A stretch of DNA of 64,000 nucleotides from Diphasiastrum complanatum (lineage: Eukaryota; Streptophyta; Lycopodiopsida; Lycopodiales; Lycopodiaceae), in the NCBI GenBank assembly GCA_029204225.1, contig CM055102.1, positions 32,298,607 to 32,362,606 of the forward strand, read 5' to 3'. The position numbers were made by a program, and so were the translations under genes. The notes below the pieces were generated by a model, which ran no database searches, was not told where the DNA came from, and saw only the letters and a program-made list of their open reading frames with translations. Positions 1-12,945 of this stretch are shown here, piece by piece. The first letter of the stretch is position 1, and each line of letters starts with the position of its first letter.

Positions 1-159
1 GCCTAGAAACCCTCATCGGCTGGGGAGCACGGGGTGGTTGGGACGGCCCTCGGGATTGGAAGCGACATTCCCCAATCACTCACGTAAGGGCAGTTGGGCC
101 CTTCCCCTGTAGGGCTTCCTGGCGAGACCAATCCCCTGTCGGAAATTTTTTCCCTATCA
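1..159 (+). repeat. Element A 5' LTR, 3' end only
   Basis: This stretch repeats at 4018-4176 with scattered substitutions and almost no length change. It ends in TCA one base before a tRNA primer-binding site. It is therefore the right-hand part of the 5' LTR of a Ty3/gypsy element whose start lies outside the window, so the target duplication cannot be checked. Confidence 0.85.
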
Positions 160-160
160 T

Positions 161-293
161 TGGTGCGTCTGCCGGGAGGTAGAACATTATCATGGGCTAT
201 ACGTGGAAATGTGAACTGTACGGATTAGCCATTTGCAGGTTGCCTACGATATTTGACCCGCCAGACGCCTATCATTGGTGCGTCTGCCGGGAG
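161..293 (+). other. Element A primer-binding site, present twice
   Basis: TGGTGCGTCTGCCGGGAG at 161-178 follows the LTR and reads as the complement of a tRNA 3' end. From memory it fits plant tRNA-Gly(UCC), whose acceptor stem begins GCGTCTG; this is recalled, not searched. The same 26-bp block, including the CCTATCAT before it, recurs at 268-293. Only the first copy sits next to the LTR, so the second is a duplication inside the leader. Confidence 0.7.
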
Positions 294-919
294 ACCTTTG
301 AAGGTAGTCATCCATAATATTGACGAAGTTGATTAGTTAGCATCTCATTTTTTAGCATCATTTATCCTGCCAGATGTCTGGTACGGGATGAGAGTCATTG
401 TGACACCAACGATTGAGTTGGAAGGCCGGGCCCTGATGTCGAAATCATCATCTGAGACCCCAACGACTTTAGCATCCCAGGAGAATGGAATCTAGTACGA
501 ACTTCATGAAGACTATGCAAGGAAATGAAGAATTTAGGATCGGACAGACTAGTGACCAAGTGGAACTAGTTCGGACAGACATAGCAGAAGGCTGGATGAC
601 TTATGGAATGACTTCGGAGGGTCATTATTTGTCGGAAGACAAGGTACCCCCCTAGGTAAGACAAGATAGGGGTGCCATGGAAAACTAGAGCAAAGGGAAC
701 ACCCCCCAGAGAGACACCACAACCCAGGAAAAGATGACTAGGAGTTAGGAGAAGCAGTCGGGGGGCCCAATCTCCACTGCTTGGAGAATTCGATGGCAAG
801 CCAAGCCAACCTATGATGAACCCTAATGACCACCAGAAAACATTGCACAGATACCAGAACTTGAGCCGGTAGAAGAAATCAATGCACCATTAGACGATAT
901 CGCACCCACTGTAGTAGGA

Positions 920-2310
920 ATGGCAAGCCGTCCGACCGAACCAATCGTAGTACTCCCGACCGTGGGGGCACTACCCAAATTAAGCGGATCTACACCAAAA
1001 TTCCATGGGACCCCCTCTGAGAGTGCCGAGGAACACATAGATGCCTTTTGGACAGCATGCTTCATAAGCCACATCATGGACCCACATCATGAGATGATGT
1101 TTTTCACAACTACCTTAATCGGAGCCGCCAGACGATGGTATCATAGTTTGCAACGAGGGACGATCCACACCATTGATGAATTCCATAGACTCTTCCTGAT
1201 CAAGTATGCCCCCCACCGTACGGCCGATGACTTACTGTTCACCCTAACCTCCCTACAGCAAGGAGGAAATGAGAGTATTAGGCAGTTATGGCGTCGATTG
1301 GCAGAATTGGCAAGACAAGTGGAACCCACTGTACAGCTACCACCCCTGTTACTATTGACCTTTTTTCTGCAAGGTCTAAAAAACGACATACAGATGGTTG
1401 TACGTCAGAGTAACCCCCAGACATTAGCTGAGGCAGTGGACAAGGTGATTGTGGTAGAAGATGCGCAGTTTGCGGTTGCCCATGCATCCCACTTATCACA
1501 GGCGATGAACAGCTTAAATTTGAGACCCGAGACGTGGCGAGGGGGACCGATCACAACTATAGGAACCACAGATGTAGTGAATCCTCACCCCATAAAAGCT
1601 ATTGAACCACACCCAGGAAGGATGATGCAGACACAAGATGTTAGATGACATGATCGTGGAGTCCCAGAGACTGTACCAGAGCGAGGGTATGAGAGTGCCG
1701 GTTCCAATGCAGAATTGAGCGATATGCGAGCGATGTTGAAGGGGTACATGGACGTGATGAGTGAGAATATCCACACGTTAGCAGTCGATGTGAATTTTAT
1801 GAAACGACAACAAAATATGATAGGTCAGAGACACCCTATAGATGGCCCTAACCCATTAGTGTGCCGCCATTGTAAAGGAAATCACCTGAATTGAGATTGC
1901 CCAAACTTGATTTGTGGTTACTGCAAGAAGCCAAGGCATTTGGAGGATAGATGTTGGACTCGTAGAGAGGCTCTAAATACAGGCGATAGAATGCCAGGCC
2001 CCGTGAACCATAGGCTCCAAGACATAGCTGGACCATCGAGGGGCCCTCAATTTCTACAACATGGGCCCAAAATTGATCCACGGGACAAGGGGAAAGCATG
2101 CTTAGAGGATGATAGAGCATTCGTAAACTTCATTGAATTAGAAACAATGGACCAGACCACACCAAGGAAAGAAGCCTTAGCAGTGACGAGAAGTAACCTC
2201 CGAAGAGAGGCCTCCAAAACTACACCCCTGCAAATAGACAAACCAACAGCCAGTGACCAAGGGTTAATCAAGTCCGGGATAGAAGCTATAGAGCTAGGGA
2301 ACGGGGGGAG
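920..2310 (+). pseudogene. Element A gag (capsid plus zinc knuckles), broken
   Basis: The first open stretch (920-1648, 242 residues) is a Retrotrans_gag domain, with the aromatic and Leu pattern around AARRWYHSL and a later FLQGLKNDIQ. An in-frame stop at 1646-1648 is followed by the rest of gag in decayed frame: a CRHC...H half knuckle interrupted by a stop, then an intact CX2CX4HX4C knuckle (CGYCKKPRHLEDRC, about 1913-1954). Gag would package the element RNA in virus-like particles. The leader (294-919) has no convincing ORF. Several stops make the copy non-functional. Confidence 0.8.
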
Positions 2311-2970
2311 GTGAACACCTTAGAAGGGAGACGACACCCCAGAACCTTAGGACCGAGGAAGACTGGGAAAGGAAAAATTGGAATGGGGGCAAAGAGAGCA
2401 AGGGATAGAACACACAAAATTCGTAGAAATCTTGATGTGAGCTTGAGAACAGGAAAAATCGACCTAACACAGGCATTGGAGGATATGAAGCTAGAAATAG
2501 GACTGTGGCAATTGGTCCAACTGTCACCCACCATTAAACGCACCATCCGACGCATGATCAAACCTAGAACATTGGAACCCCCTATAGTCGGACACATCGA
2601 AGTAGGAATCCTAGACCGCTATTGTCCTAAGGTAGATGTACTAATTGATGGCCTAGTGGTGAAGGGAGCCATAGTCGATGCAGGATCTGCCGTAAACATT
2701 ATTAGTCTAGAGCTTGCTGACAGATTGGGATTCACACTAGAACCAGCCATGTTGACCGCCCTCAAACTGGCCAACAATTCAGTGATAAAACCAGAAGGAG
2801 AGCTTAAGAGTGTACCAATCAATGTAGCCAACAAAACCATGCAAGTAGATTTCTACGTGATGCGAATGTATGCTGGGAATCAAGGGTATTCTATGTTGTT
2901 AGGCCGACCATGGCTCAGATTGAGTAATTGTATCATAGACATCCCAACAAGAGTGCTCATCTTTGGATGA
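2311..2970 (+). pseudogene. Element A aspartic protease region
   Basis: This 219-codon open stretch carries the retropepsin signature: catalytic loop DAGSAVNII (Ser of the usual DSG replaced by Ala) and the later flap or C-terminal pattern MLLGRPWLRL. It would process the gag-pol polyprotein. It lies in a different frame from gag and is followed by a decayed acidic linker (about 2971-3237) before reverse transcriptase. The DAG change is tolerated in many plant Ty3/gypsy proteases, so it need not be a defect. Confidence 0.8.
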
Positions 2971-3237
2971 GGCCGTGAGCGCGTCGTAGTAGATGGCTAC
3001 CCAGAAGCCCCCCAGTCAGAAAGAGCCCCTATACCTGAATCAGAATGGGAAGAGATATCAAGCAGCGAGGAGGATTCCGAGTCTAGCACCAGTGACGATA
3101 AGCCCGATGGGAGACAAGTACTAGGCGTAGAGTGGAACTCCCTAGAAGAGTGACCTCCCAAGGTGAGGGATGTTGACATCTGCCTGATACACCTGTGAAG
3201 CCCAGAAGATCCGAAAGACATCAAACTAGGGGCCGCC

Positions 3238-4017
3238 TTGACCAAAAACGATAGAGATAAATACGAACGGTTGTGCGAAAAGTATCAGCACATCTTTGCT
3301 TGGGATTATGGGGACCTTAGGGGCATTCCCCCAGATTTAGTAAAACACAACATACCACTGAAGGAAGGGGCCAAGCCAGTACGCCAGAAACAACGATGCT
3401 TACCCTACCACTTGATGGAAGGAGTCTATAAAGAGTTAGAACGACTTAGGCAGGCATGGCTAATATTTCCGGTTGAAAACACCGAGTGGTGCTCTCCGAT
3501 TGTACCATGAACAAAGAAGAACTCCACACATATCCGAGTATGTGTAGACTACAAGCGCTTGAACAAACAAACTAGGAAGGACTACTATCCGCTACCATTT
3601 ATAGACCAAGTCCTAGAAGAGATGGCAGGGAGGGAACAATATTCATTCATGGATTGCTTCGCCGACTATAACCAGATAGCCATAGCAGAGGAAGACAAAT
3701 TAAAAACCACCTTCACTACCACATTTGGAGTATTCGCATTCCATGTCATGCCATTTGGGCTTACCAATGCGCCAGGGACCTATCAACGATTCATGAACGA
3801 ACAATTCTAGGACATCTTAGATGAGAACCTCAAAATCTTCATAGCCTCTGCGGGGCATCTACAATCACTGACCATCTTGCCATACTCAAAAAATGCTTCC
3901 AAAAGTGCGCAGCCACCTGCATCGCATTGAACGCCAACAAGTGTCTGTTTGGGGTACCATATGGAGTGTTGTTAGGCCATGTGATCAATAAATATGGCAT
4001 GGCCACCGCCTCTGGGG
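3238..4017 (+). pseudogene. Element A reverse transcriptase, truncated
   Basis: Two open stretches (3238-3510 and 3559-3810) give the RT fingers and palm: PVRQKQR, RVCVDYKRLN, DYYPLPFID, MPFGLTNAPGTYQRFMN. The style resembles the Athila/Tat side of plant Ty3/gypsy. Stops lie at 3508-3510 and 3808-3810, and a frameshift removes the expected (F/Y)xDD catalytic pair. The later FGVPYGVLLGHVINKYGMA block ends at about 4000 and joins LTR sequence directly. The rest of RT, RNase H, integrase and the start of the 3' LTR are deleted. Confidence 0.85.
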
Positions 4018-4176
4018 GCCTGGAAACCCTTATCGGCTGGGGAGCACGGGGTGGTTGGGACGGCCCTCGGGATTGGAAGCGGCATTCTCCAATCACTCGC
4101 GTAAAGGCGGTGTGGGCCCTTCCCCTGTAGGGCTTCCTAGCGAGACCAATCCCCCGTCGGGAATTTTTCTCCTTCA
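4018..4176 (+). repeat. Element A 3' LTR, 3' end only
   Basis: Direct repeat of 1-159, ending CCTTCA. It abuts truncated RT with no polypurine tract, so an internal deletion has fused pol to the middle of the LTR. Confidence 0.8.
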
Positions 4177-6260
4177 GAAAATAATTCATCATCATCAATT
4201 CCTTCAATTGTTACTCATTGTATTGAAATTGATGAGAGTCCATTTTCAAAAATTCCTCCTTTGAGTTTATTTCAAGAGACAAGTCCCTATGGGTCTCACT
4301 TGGTTACAAGTATTGAGGTAGCTTATGCATCTTTTACGTGTTCATAGTACGATGTTTCTCAAATAACTATCTTTCAAGAGATGTCTCTCATAATGCAACC
4401 TTTTTGGATTGTTCATGCACCCTTATTCTCGTCAAATTTTGTAGCAACATAAGCAAAATATTATTCTTAAAAAAGCCATTTTTGGTGAAATCTAAGAGAC
4501 TTCTAGCAATTTATAACTTGTTGATGGACATGATGTTGAAGACATTACCAGGCAACACAAAAGTGCTCAACCAAGCACTGAAGTAGGTGAAGATGAGAAA
4601 CTTCTACTTTTGCATAAAATGGGTGGTTCTCAATCAATGCCAAATGCAATGGAATCAATACAAAAGCTATATCCTAAATCAAACAAAAATTATAGGAGAG
4701 ACTTTTAGTTAAACCATTGTTAATGGAACATCAAAAGCAACCTTACATGACCTGAAATCCAAAAGATATAGAACATAGCAAAGATGAAAGAATATACTAT
4801 TTATGTGCAACTATTAAGCCTACTAAGAACTGTTATTCAAACTTCTCAAAGAAAACAAAAGTTTGTTGTAAGACTTACAAGGTCGTTCATGCAATTTAGA
4901 ATTCTAGACTGTATAGAATGCATGTAAAATACTACAAAACTACAAGGATGGACTATGTTTGCAAATGCTTTTAATGCAATAACTTGGTAAAGCACTTCAT
5001 AGATGTGTATGGAGAGAAATTGCCAACTTCATTGTAGTTTCACAGTCTAGACAATTTTACAAAACTAGAATATTTTTTATGTACAACAAATTCTCCAAAA
5101 TAAAGAATGTGGCATGTTTAAGCTACTTATATTCCATCAAGACTTGAAAAAGGGATTTTGGCCTAGTAAAATTTTTCAAGAAATCAGAAATGAAAGCATG
5201 TTCTACTTGCGAACTTGTACAAGAACTTTGAATGAAAAATTGTAAGAATTGAATAAGCAAGTGGTTGTAATTTTGAGTGCCTTCAAATTAATATGTTTCC
5301 TCTATAATCAATTTCAAATGTTAAACAATGATGCTATCTTAGTTGAAATAACTCTATTTGTTATTTTAGTGGATGCTACTGAGGTGTGTTGAGTGCAAAG
5401 CAATCAACATACGATTAAAAGACAAAAGTCTACCAAGCATTGAAAAACATGTTTTGGAGTGGCTAACTCTTGAAGAGATAGATATTTGCTTAATGTTTCT
5501 TCCACTCAAGTCAAACTTGCACCATTGTTTCCTCTAAAATCCATGTTAGAAGAATAGAAAGAAAACATCGTGACGTTGATACATTTGTCTGATTTAGTTT
5601 TTTGCAATCAAGCATTCAAGCAACTTATCAATTTTTTGATGAATTTGATTGACATTGTTGAATGGACTATTTTGAGAAATAAAAAATTAGGTTGCTCACC
5701 TTGGAGATGTATCTTCAACTAAAGATTCTACATGGTGTTTCAAATCAACAACTCCATCAATGACTATCAAGCCTACAGATGCTCCACAAGATAATGATTT
5801 TTTATGTTAAAGACGGACATTTAGGAACCTTACAAAGATCTTCCACACACCTACATGCATGAGAGTTTGCACAAGATCAATCTATGCTAAATCCACTCGG
5901 ATTTTCAATGGCTATCTAACACACTTTGAATCAAGGCAAGAGCTCTATCACTCAAAAAGTTGCCATCTTCCAAAGTCAACAAGTTTCATACATCCACTTG
6001 AAAAAACTAAGTAAAACTCACTATGGAAGAGCTAAACAAGCACCTTGCTCTCGGGTAGAGAGAGAAAATTAGCTAGTTCTTGAGTAGAGAGAGAATAGAC
6101 CAAAAGTATACAAGTGAAAAAATTGATTATCTCTCAAAAAGTTGTATGTACAATGGAAGTTCACTTCCATATAGTAGTGACTCGAGTTCTTGCTTCACAA
6201 ATGCATATCACATCCTCTGATTTGATTGGACCCCATGGATTACACCTCTCATTATGATTT
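4177..6260. other. AT-rich stretch without supported genes
   Basis: No ORF here has recognisable domains. The longest (4338-4586) has no family signature. Short coding-like scraps in many frames suggest old decayed transposon DNA, but I cannot assign a family. Near its end (about 6222-6258) lies one unit resembling the minisatellite at 16438-16576. Confidence 0.5.
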
Positions 6261-6676
6261 TGTCAAAAAACATGAGGACTGGCAGGGGAAGCTTGAGCGA
6301 GGGCGTGTCGGAACGGAAGCACGACAGTGCAGCAGATTGATGAATGATTCAGATAAAGCTCAAATGAACAATACAATAGTAAGACACGAATTCCACTCTG
6401 ATTAATATTAGCTATGAGCACAAAATGGCTTGAAGTGATGTAGTGGGTTTATTTCCTAGCCTATCCTCAATCCAAGATCCAAGCACTCAAGCATCAGGGA
6501 GATGAAGTTAGTTGTCACACGTAGGTTCAATCCCATGAGAGCGATGGCATATCTCAGATTTCAGCCTATATGGAAGATCCACATCTAACTCTAACATCCA
6601 TTATCCCTAAGCATTAACACTACACAATTAACACGACATTTATTAACCCTATGGTCCACAAAGATATATGTATTTG

Positions 6677-6768
<92 letters not shown>

Positions 6769-7285
6769 GAAAAGCATAATAACATACAATCTCAATAACA
6801 TTCAGATCCAATAATCAGCAGATACAATAGAAATATGAGAGATTGGAGGAAAAGAGATAAAGAGCAACAAGGATATCCACAAATCCATTCCATAAGAGAG
6901 CCAATCTGCTTGTATTGGAATGAAGATGAAAACATGAGGAGCAACTTGAGTTTGCCCCAATTTATAGTGGTCTTGGCCTCAAAATCCTATTGGCCCATTT
7001 TTACCTCCCTAACTATTCAACTTTAAAAAAGAGTGGGAACCCATTCCATAATTGGAGGGAATCAATTTGAAATTGAAATTTGGTGGGAACCCCAACTTTA
7101 TTCACTAACTTGACATTTAGGCGCCGTGACATTAAAAGTCCCGCAAACAGGTCTAAAGTCCTTTTATTAATTTGTAGCTAATTATCAAATCTCTATGTGA
7201 TTTGGACTTAACATGCAGGGTGCCAAATCCCTCTCGTTTATTAACTAGAGTTAGGGTTGTCATGGGATCGGCAAACCCTCCAACA
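6261..7285 (-). repeat. Copia B 3' LTR (approximate edges)
   Basis: On the minus strand a TGTTGGAGGG start lies at 7285, just beyond the decayed end of copia B RNase H. Toward lower coordinates there is a TATA-like CTATAAATT (about 6957-6967) and a long GA tract. The outer edge could be 6261 or 6273, both TG on the plus strand. The matching 5' LTR was not found, so the assignment rests on position and promoter-like content. Confidence 0.4.
6679..6766. repeat. (TC)44 microsatellite
   Basis: An uninterrupted 88-bp TC tract inside the putative copia B LTR. The minus-strand Arg-Glu repeat ORF across it is an artefact. Confidence 0.98.
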
Positions 7286-8280
7286 AGTGATAACTTCAGC
7301 TTGAACGTTGAGCGTGATAGCGCTGGCTACAGAAAACACTGATCAAGAAGTAAATATCTAATTGCTTGCCTAATTAATCTCTGATCAGTTGTAGATTAAT
7401 ATATTACATGTGTCTTCAAATCTTTGATCTTCAAAATTAACATGGCATTAAATCTGAGATGTTGCTCCTTCGATAGAGCCTTCATGAAGTAGTTTGCTGC
7501 CATAAGTTTTGTCATGCAGTAAACCAGTGCTACTTCCCTGCTTTGCACTTTCTCTCTAAGGTAATGATACCTGATTTCGATATGTTTGCTTCAAGAATGA
7601 AATCTCGGATTTAGAGATAATGCTATTGTGCTTTGATTGTCACAATAGATTGTTGTTGGAAGTGTTTGTGCAAGGTTGATATCTGCAAGCAGGTGTCTTA
7701 GCCAGATTGTCTCCTTGGTAGCATTTGTGGCAGTTATGTATTCAGATTCCGTTGATAATAATGCTACTAAGGTCTGCTTTTGGCTGTTCTAAGAGATTGG
7801 ACCTGATTGTATAAAAATACAAATCCAGAAGTCGATCTTCTAGTATCGATATCTCATGCCGAATCCACATCTGTGTAGCCTTCTAGAGTGTTGGCAAATT
7901 GGCTGCCTCTATAACAGATGCTGAAATGTGTGGTTGCTTGGATGTACTTCATGACTTTTGTGAGCACTTTTCAGTGGGTTAGTCTTGGATTTGATAAGAA
8001 CTGGCTGAGTGAACTGATTGAGTATGCAAGGTTTGGTTGCGTGCAGACCATTGCATACATTAGTGAGCTGATGATAAAGTCCTTTTCTGCCTCAATTTGA
8101 GAAGACTGTTCCTTTGACAGCTTCAGTCCAGGGCCAACTGGAAAGTGACTTGGTTTGTAGTTGGCCATTCCATAATTTTTCAGCACGTTGCTAAGATATC
8201 TCTATTGATTGATGAAGATCAGTCTGCTGGGTCAAATTCAGATTTTTTTGATTCCAAGACAATAATGGGCTGGACCCATA
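7286..8280 (-). pseudogene. Copia B pol, RNase H end and RT tail
   Basis: Minus-strand translation gives the end of a copia pol: a 71-codon stretch (7971-8186) with PNLAYSISSLSQF, then RSTSGF and SxxEAE-like remains in shifting frames down to about 7290. Many stops are present. At 8280 the sequence is cut by element C, and it resumes at 14439 with earlier RT residues, so this is the downstream half of one interrupted element. Confidence 0.8.
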
Positions 8281-8962
8281 TGTAAAAATTACAGCAAATA
8301 AGGATCCTAAAACACTTGAAATGATGAGGGAAACAATAGATTATGATTTCATAAGATTAGCACAAGTTGAACCATCAAAATCCATCAAAAATCTATGCTT
8401 GAACCTCACTAAATGGCCCAAATCCTTGAAGAAGGCTTCACACGTGTGAAAGTACGGCCTCCCACAGTCTGAGTACTGTACACCAGACCTACATTCAATC
8501 CTATAATCATTAGTAATCACAAGTACTCAAACAATTATGAACATAGAGAGCAATTGCACCATTATGAGAGAAAAATCATGAAATTGCTTGATTGATTTTG
8601 GTGAGATATCATCACCTATATATACATGATCCATCACGGTTTTGGGCAGGTATGAGTAGCCCTAAACCTATCCCTAATTCTAATTTTGGTGGATCTTTCA
8701 TCCCTACCAAGTTAGGGTTGGAGTCTTGGAGATCCCTCAACAATGCAAAAATTACCAAAAATAGCTCCTATTTTTTCTCCCTTGTATCTAAGCATAATTT
8801 GGACTCATTCCAAAGGTTCTAACACTTAGGTCTACTTGAGAACATCCTTATGAATGGAATCCTATGCTATTTGGCACGTGTGACAAGCCACATCATGACC
8901 ATTTAACTATTTACAAGTCATATGACCAAAACTAGTCAAGCTAGAATTGTGAATTTTTAACA
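8281..8962 (-). repeat. Copia C 3' LTR
   Basis: 682 bp, TG...CA on the plus strand. It contains a minus-strand TATA-like TATATATAGG (about 8615-8624) and the palindrome CACACGTGTG near 8440. Confidence 0.97.
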
Positions 8963-8973
8963 CTCCTCCTCAC
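8963..8973 (-). promoter_or_regulatory. Copia C polypurine tract
   Basis: GTGAGGAGGAG on the minus strand directly abuts the 3' LTR, the normal plus-strand DNA priming site for reverse transcription. Confidence 0.9.
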
Positions 8974-8976
8974 TAT

Positions 8977-11900
8977 CTAGCTTGGTTCAATCATTGCTTT
9001 ACTAATCACTCCAAGTGATGATCTGAACTTCATAAAAGGTGTCCTTTGAAGTGGTTTAGTAAGTAGATCAGCTACACATTCATTGCTTGGAACATGCTCC
9101 AAAGCAATCTCCTTGGCTTGCACCATTTCTCTCACAAAGTGATGGCATATCTCAATGTGCTTAGATCTTGCATGGAAGATTGGGTTAGATGCAAGGTGTT
9201 GGGCTGATATATTGTCATTGTAGATGATTGGTGCCTCCTCTTAATCCATGATCTTTAGTTCCACCAATAATCTCTTGATCCAAAGTACCTCCTTTGTAGT
9301 GGTTGTCAAAGCTTTGTACTCGGCCTCAGTTGAAGATAGAGATATAGTTTCTTGCTTTTTTGAAAGCCATGAAACCACACCTTCTCCTATGAAAGTTGAA
9401 TAGGCACTTGTTGATTTCCTATCCCTCTTGTCCCCTACAAAATCTGAATCACTAAATGCATGAAGGTTAATCACATCTCCTCTATATAGAATCCCAAAAT
9501 CCAATGTACCCGAGATGTATCTTAGAATCCTCTTAGCCTTTTTCCAATGGATATTCAATGGCTTTTGCATGGATTGGCTCAACCTACATACACTAAAGCT
9601 AAGATCTGGTCTAGTTATAGTGATCCACATTAAGGAACCTATAAGTTGCCTAAACAAAGTGATGTCCATGAAGGATCTTTCATCATCTTCATTTGGCACT
9701 TTTACATCTTGCTCCATTGGTGTGTCAACACTTTTGCATACTTCCATCTTAAACTTCTTCAAAAGACTTTGAGCATAGTTTACTTGACTTATAAAGATAA
9801 AATCAGACCCTCTAAGTACTTCTATGCCTAAGATGAAGTGAAGACACCCTAGATCTACCATCTTGAACTCTAAGGATAGATCTATCTTGATTTTTTCAAT
9901 ACCATCAACACTATTTCCACTAATGATGATGTCATCTACATAAATGAGTAAAAGTACAATACCAACGTCATCAAACTTAATGTAAAGAGTGGGATCATAT
10001 TCACTTTGAACAAAAGAAAGTGAAATAAGATAGCAATGTAGTCTTGAATTCCAAGATCTTGAGGCTTGCTTCAAGCCATAGATGCTTCTTTGGAGATGGC
10101 ATACTTTGTTCTCCATTCCATGCTTGATGAACCCTTGTGGCTGCTCCATATAGATATCCTCTTCCAAAAAACCATTCAAGAAAGCATTAGAGACATCCAT
10201 TTGACATAGAATCCATCCAAAATGTGATGCAAGTGCAATGATTAGTCTTATTGTGACCATCTTGGCCACGGGTGCAAAAGTTTCCTCATAGTCTATCCCT
10301 CTCTCTTGAGCATAACCTTTTGCAACTAATCTTGCTTTATGTTTGTTAACACTCCCATTTGCATTCAACTTAAGCTTGAAGACCCACTTGAATCCTATTA
10401 CATTCCTTTGAGGTCTCTCAACAAGCAACCAAGTTTCATTCTCAATCAAGGCATCATACTCATCCAACATAGCTTTATACCATTCTTTGGAGTTCAATGC
10501 ATCTTCAACATTAGACGGTTCTTCAAAACTAGATAAAGCATAAGAAGTGGATGAGATACCCTCAACTTGCTGTCCTTTGCCTTGATATGTGAGCCTTGAT
10601 GGCTCCACTTTTGCCCTTGAAGATCTCCTTGGTGTGATAGGTGGGTTTGGTGCTTGCTCCTCCATGAGCTCCTCCTCAAAACCAAGATCTTGCTCCTCGG
10701 CCATCTTCTTCTTGATTGTTGGAGCACTTGAGCATTCTTCAAGCATATTCATATGATGTTCATCAAAGATGACATCCCTTGAAACAACAAATTTGTTGAA
10801 GGATGGAAGATAGACTTTGTAGCCCTTGCTTGAGCTTGCATATCCAAGCATGATCCCTCTTGTGGAAGATGGATCCTCCTTGGTTCTTGTTTCTAATGGC
10901 ACATGCACATAACATATACACCCAAAAGCTTTCAAGTGATTAAGATTGGGTTTCTTTCCATACAACATCTCATAAGGAGTTTTGCCTTCAATTGCTTTGC
11001 AAGACACCCTATTCATCAAGTAGTTTGCACATACAAGAGACTCACCCCAAAAGGATTTGGGCAAACAAGCATCTAATCTTAAAGCCTTAGAACATTCACA
11101 TAATGTTCTATTCCTTCTTTCAGCAACTCCATTTTGTTGAGGAGTGTAAGGACAAGAAGTCTCTTTCTTGATCCCTTCCTCCTCACAAAAGGCCTTGAAC
11201 TCATTGGAGATGAATTCTCCACCATTGTCACTTCTAAGAATCTTGATGCTATGATTATGATGCTTTTCCACAAACAACTTGAACTTTACAAAAGTGTCAA
11301 ATACTTGAGACTTGAAGGAAAGTAAGAACACCCAACAATATCTTGAGTAGTCATCAATGAAGGTTAAAAACATGGATGAACCTCCATTAGATTTGGTGCT
11401 AGCAATGTGCACATCCGAGTGTATGAGTTCAAGAGGATGAGATGACTTTGTGATGGAGTTAGGAAACACCTTCTTATGTGCCTTGGATAAGGCACAAGCT
11501 TCACAAACCTTGTCTTCCTTCCCAATAGACCTTGGTAGGCCTAAAGCATACTCCTCCTTGATCATAGCCTCCATGGAACCCGAGTTGACATGTCCAAGTC
11601 TTTTGTGCCATAAAGTAAAGGTAGATATCTTGCTCTTCTCGGCCAACATGACAACATTAGTATCCACAAATGCATCCAGCTTATAAAGTTTGCCAAGTCT
11701 AGTGCCCTTAGCCACTATCTTACCCTTCTTCTTGATGAAACATTCATTTGAAGCAAAGTCAACATTGAAACCATTGTCTACCATTTGGCCAACACTTAGT
11801 AGATTCTTTGTTATTGTAGGAATGTACAAATCACCTTCTATGTTGATCTTTTTGGAAGATCCTAAGCAAAGGGGAATGCTACCAACTCCTTCAATCTTAC

Positions 11901-12945
11901 AAGCTTCATCATTTGCTGTATAGATAGACTTTATAGGTCCATCATAAGATAAGAGAGAAGAGAAAAACTCCCTTTTACTAGTCATGTGTGAACTAGCACC
12001 CGAGTCAATCCACCAAGGATCTTCTCCTTTGAAGCTTGTTGAAGAAAATATGGACATCATGAGAGAGTCCTCATGTGAACTCTCCTCCTCCTCCTCTTTG
12101 CTCATGTTGGCTTGGCTTTGATCTTGCTTCCTCTTGAAGCATTCCGAGGCATAATGCCCCATCTTGCTACAATAGTAGCACTTCACCTTTGATTTGTCCT
12201 TCTTGACTTTGGTGGTTGATGGAGATGCCTTTGGGGGTCCTTCTTGATCCTCAAGCTTTGTAGACTTCTTGAATGTTGATCCTTTGCCTTTGGACTTGCC
12301 TTTGCCTTTGGTGAAGAGAGCTTGGTCATCTCCACCTTGGATGGAAAGCCTATCCATCCTCTCTTGCATTTGGCTCCTTCTTGATTCCTCGGCCATGAGC
12401 GTGCCTTGGAGTTCTTCAAGTATGGGTAGCTTACCCATAATTGTATATCCCTGAACCAAATTGTCAAATTCAAAGCTTAGTCCATTCAATATGAGTTGAA
12501 CAAGCTCTTCATCCTTGATAGGGTCACCTATAAAGGCTAGCGCTTTGTTCAATTCCTTTACTCTTAGGACAAAAGTATGTGCACTCTCTCCTTTCTTTTG
12601 ATAGCTTCTATAGATTTGATTCTTCAAAGCTAACATTCTAGTTTGGTTCTTGGATTCATAGACCTTTTGCAAAGTCTCCCAAGCATCTTGAGCTGAAGTG
12701 CAATCTCCTACCTCTCTTAAGAGTTCATTTGCAACATTCATTTTTATGCAATGTAGTGCAACATTGCACCTCTTGATGTATTTGGCTTTTTCTTGAGGAT
12801 GAATAGGTTCACCCTCCTTACCATTTACAATTTCCATCAGATCTTGCATGATCATGATATATTCCATTCTAACTTTCCATATGGAATAGTTAGTTTTGTT
12901 GAGCCTTTCATTAGTATCCAAAAGATATGCATTTATAGATGCCAT
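8977..12945 (-). CDS. Copia C gag-pol polyprotein, one premature stop
   Basis: The ORF runs from an ATG at 12945 for 1234 codons to a TAA at 9241-9243. The same frame then continues to a natural stop at 8977-8979, including the conserved RNase H tail with SKHIE and ECVADLLTK. Domains by residue: gag 1-250; zinc knuckle C256, C259, H264, C269; protease DSG at 314-316; integrase HHCC at H447, H452, C481, C484; catalytic triad D511, D573, E609 with the typical 35-residue spacing; RT with MDVSNAF (D917) and YVDD 1002-1005; RNase H with SDSD and STEAEY near 1165-1210. The stop removes about 88 residues of RNase H. All other catalytic residues are intact. Confidence 0.97.

Noticed and set aside
6620-6811. 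Arg-Glu repeat protein ORF
   Set aside because: Translation of the TC/GA microsatellite; the same applies to 20554-20760, 24758-24994 and 54941-55255.
8592-8822. 76-codon ORF repeated identically at 14068-14298
   Set aside because: It is present twice because it lies in both LTRs of element C. It runs antisense to the element and has no motif.
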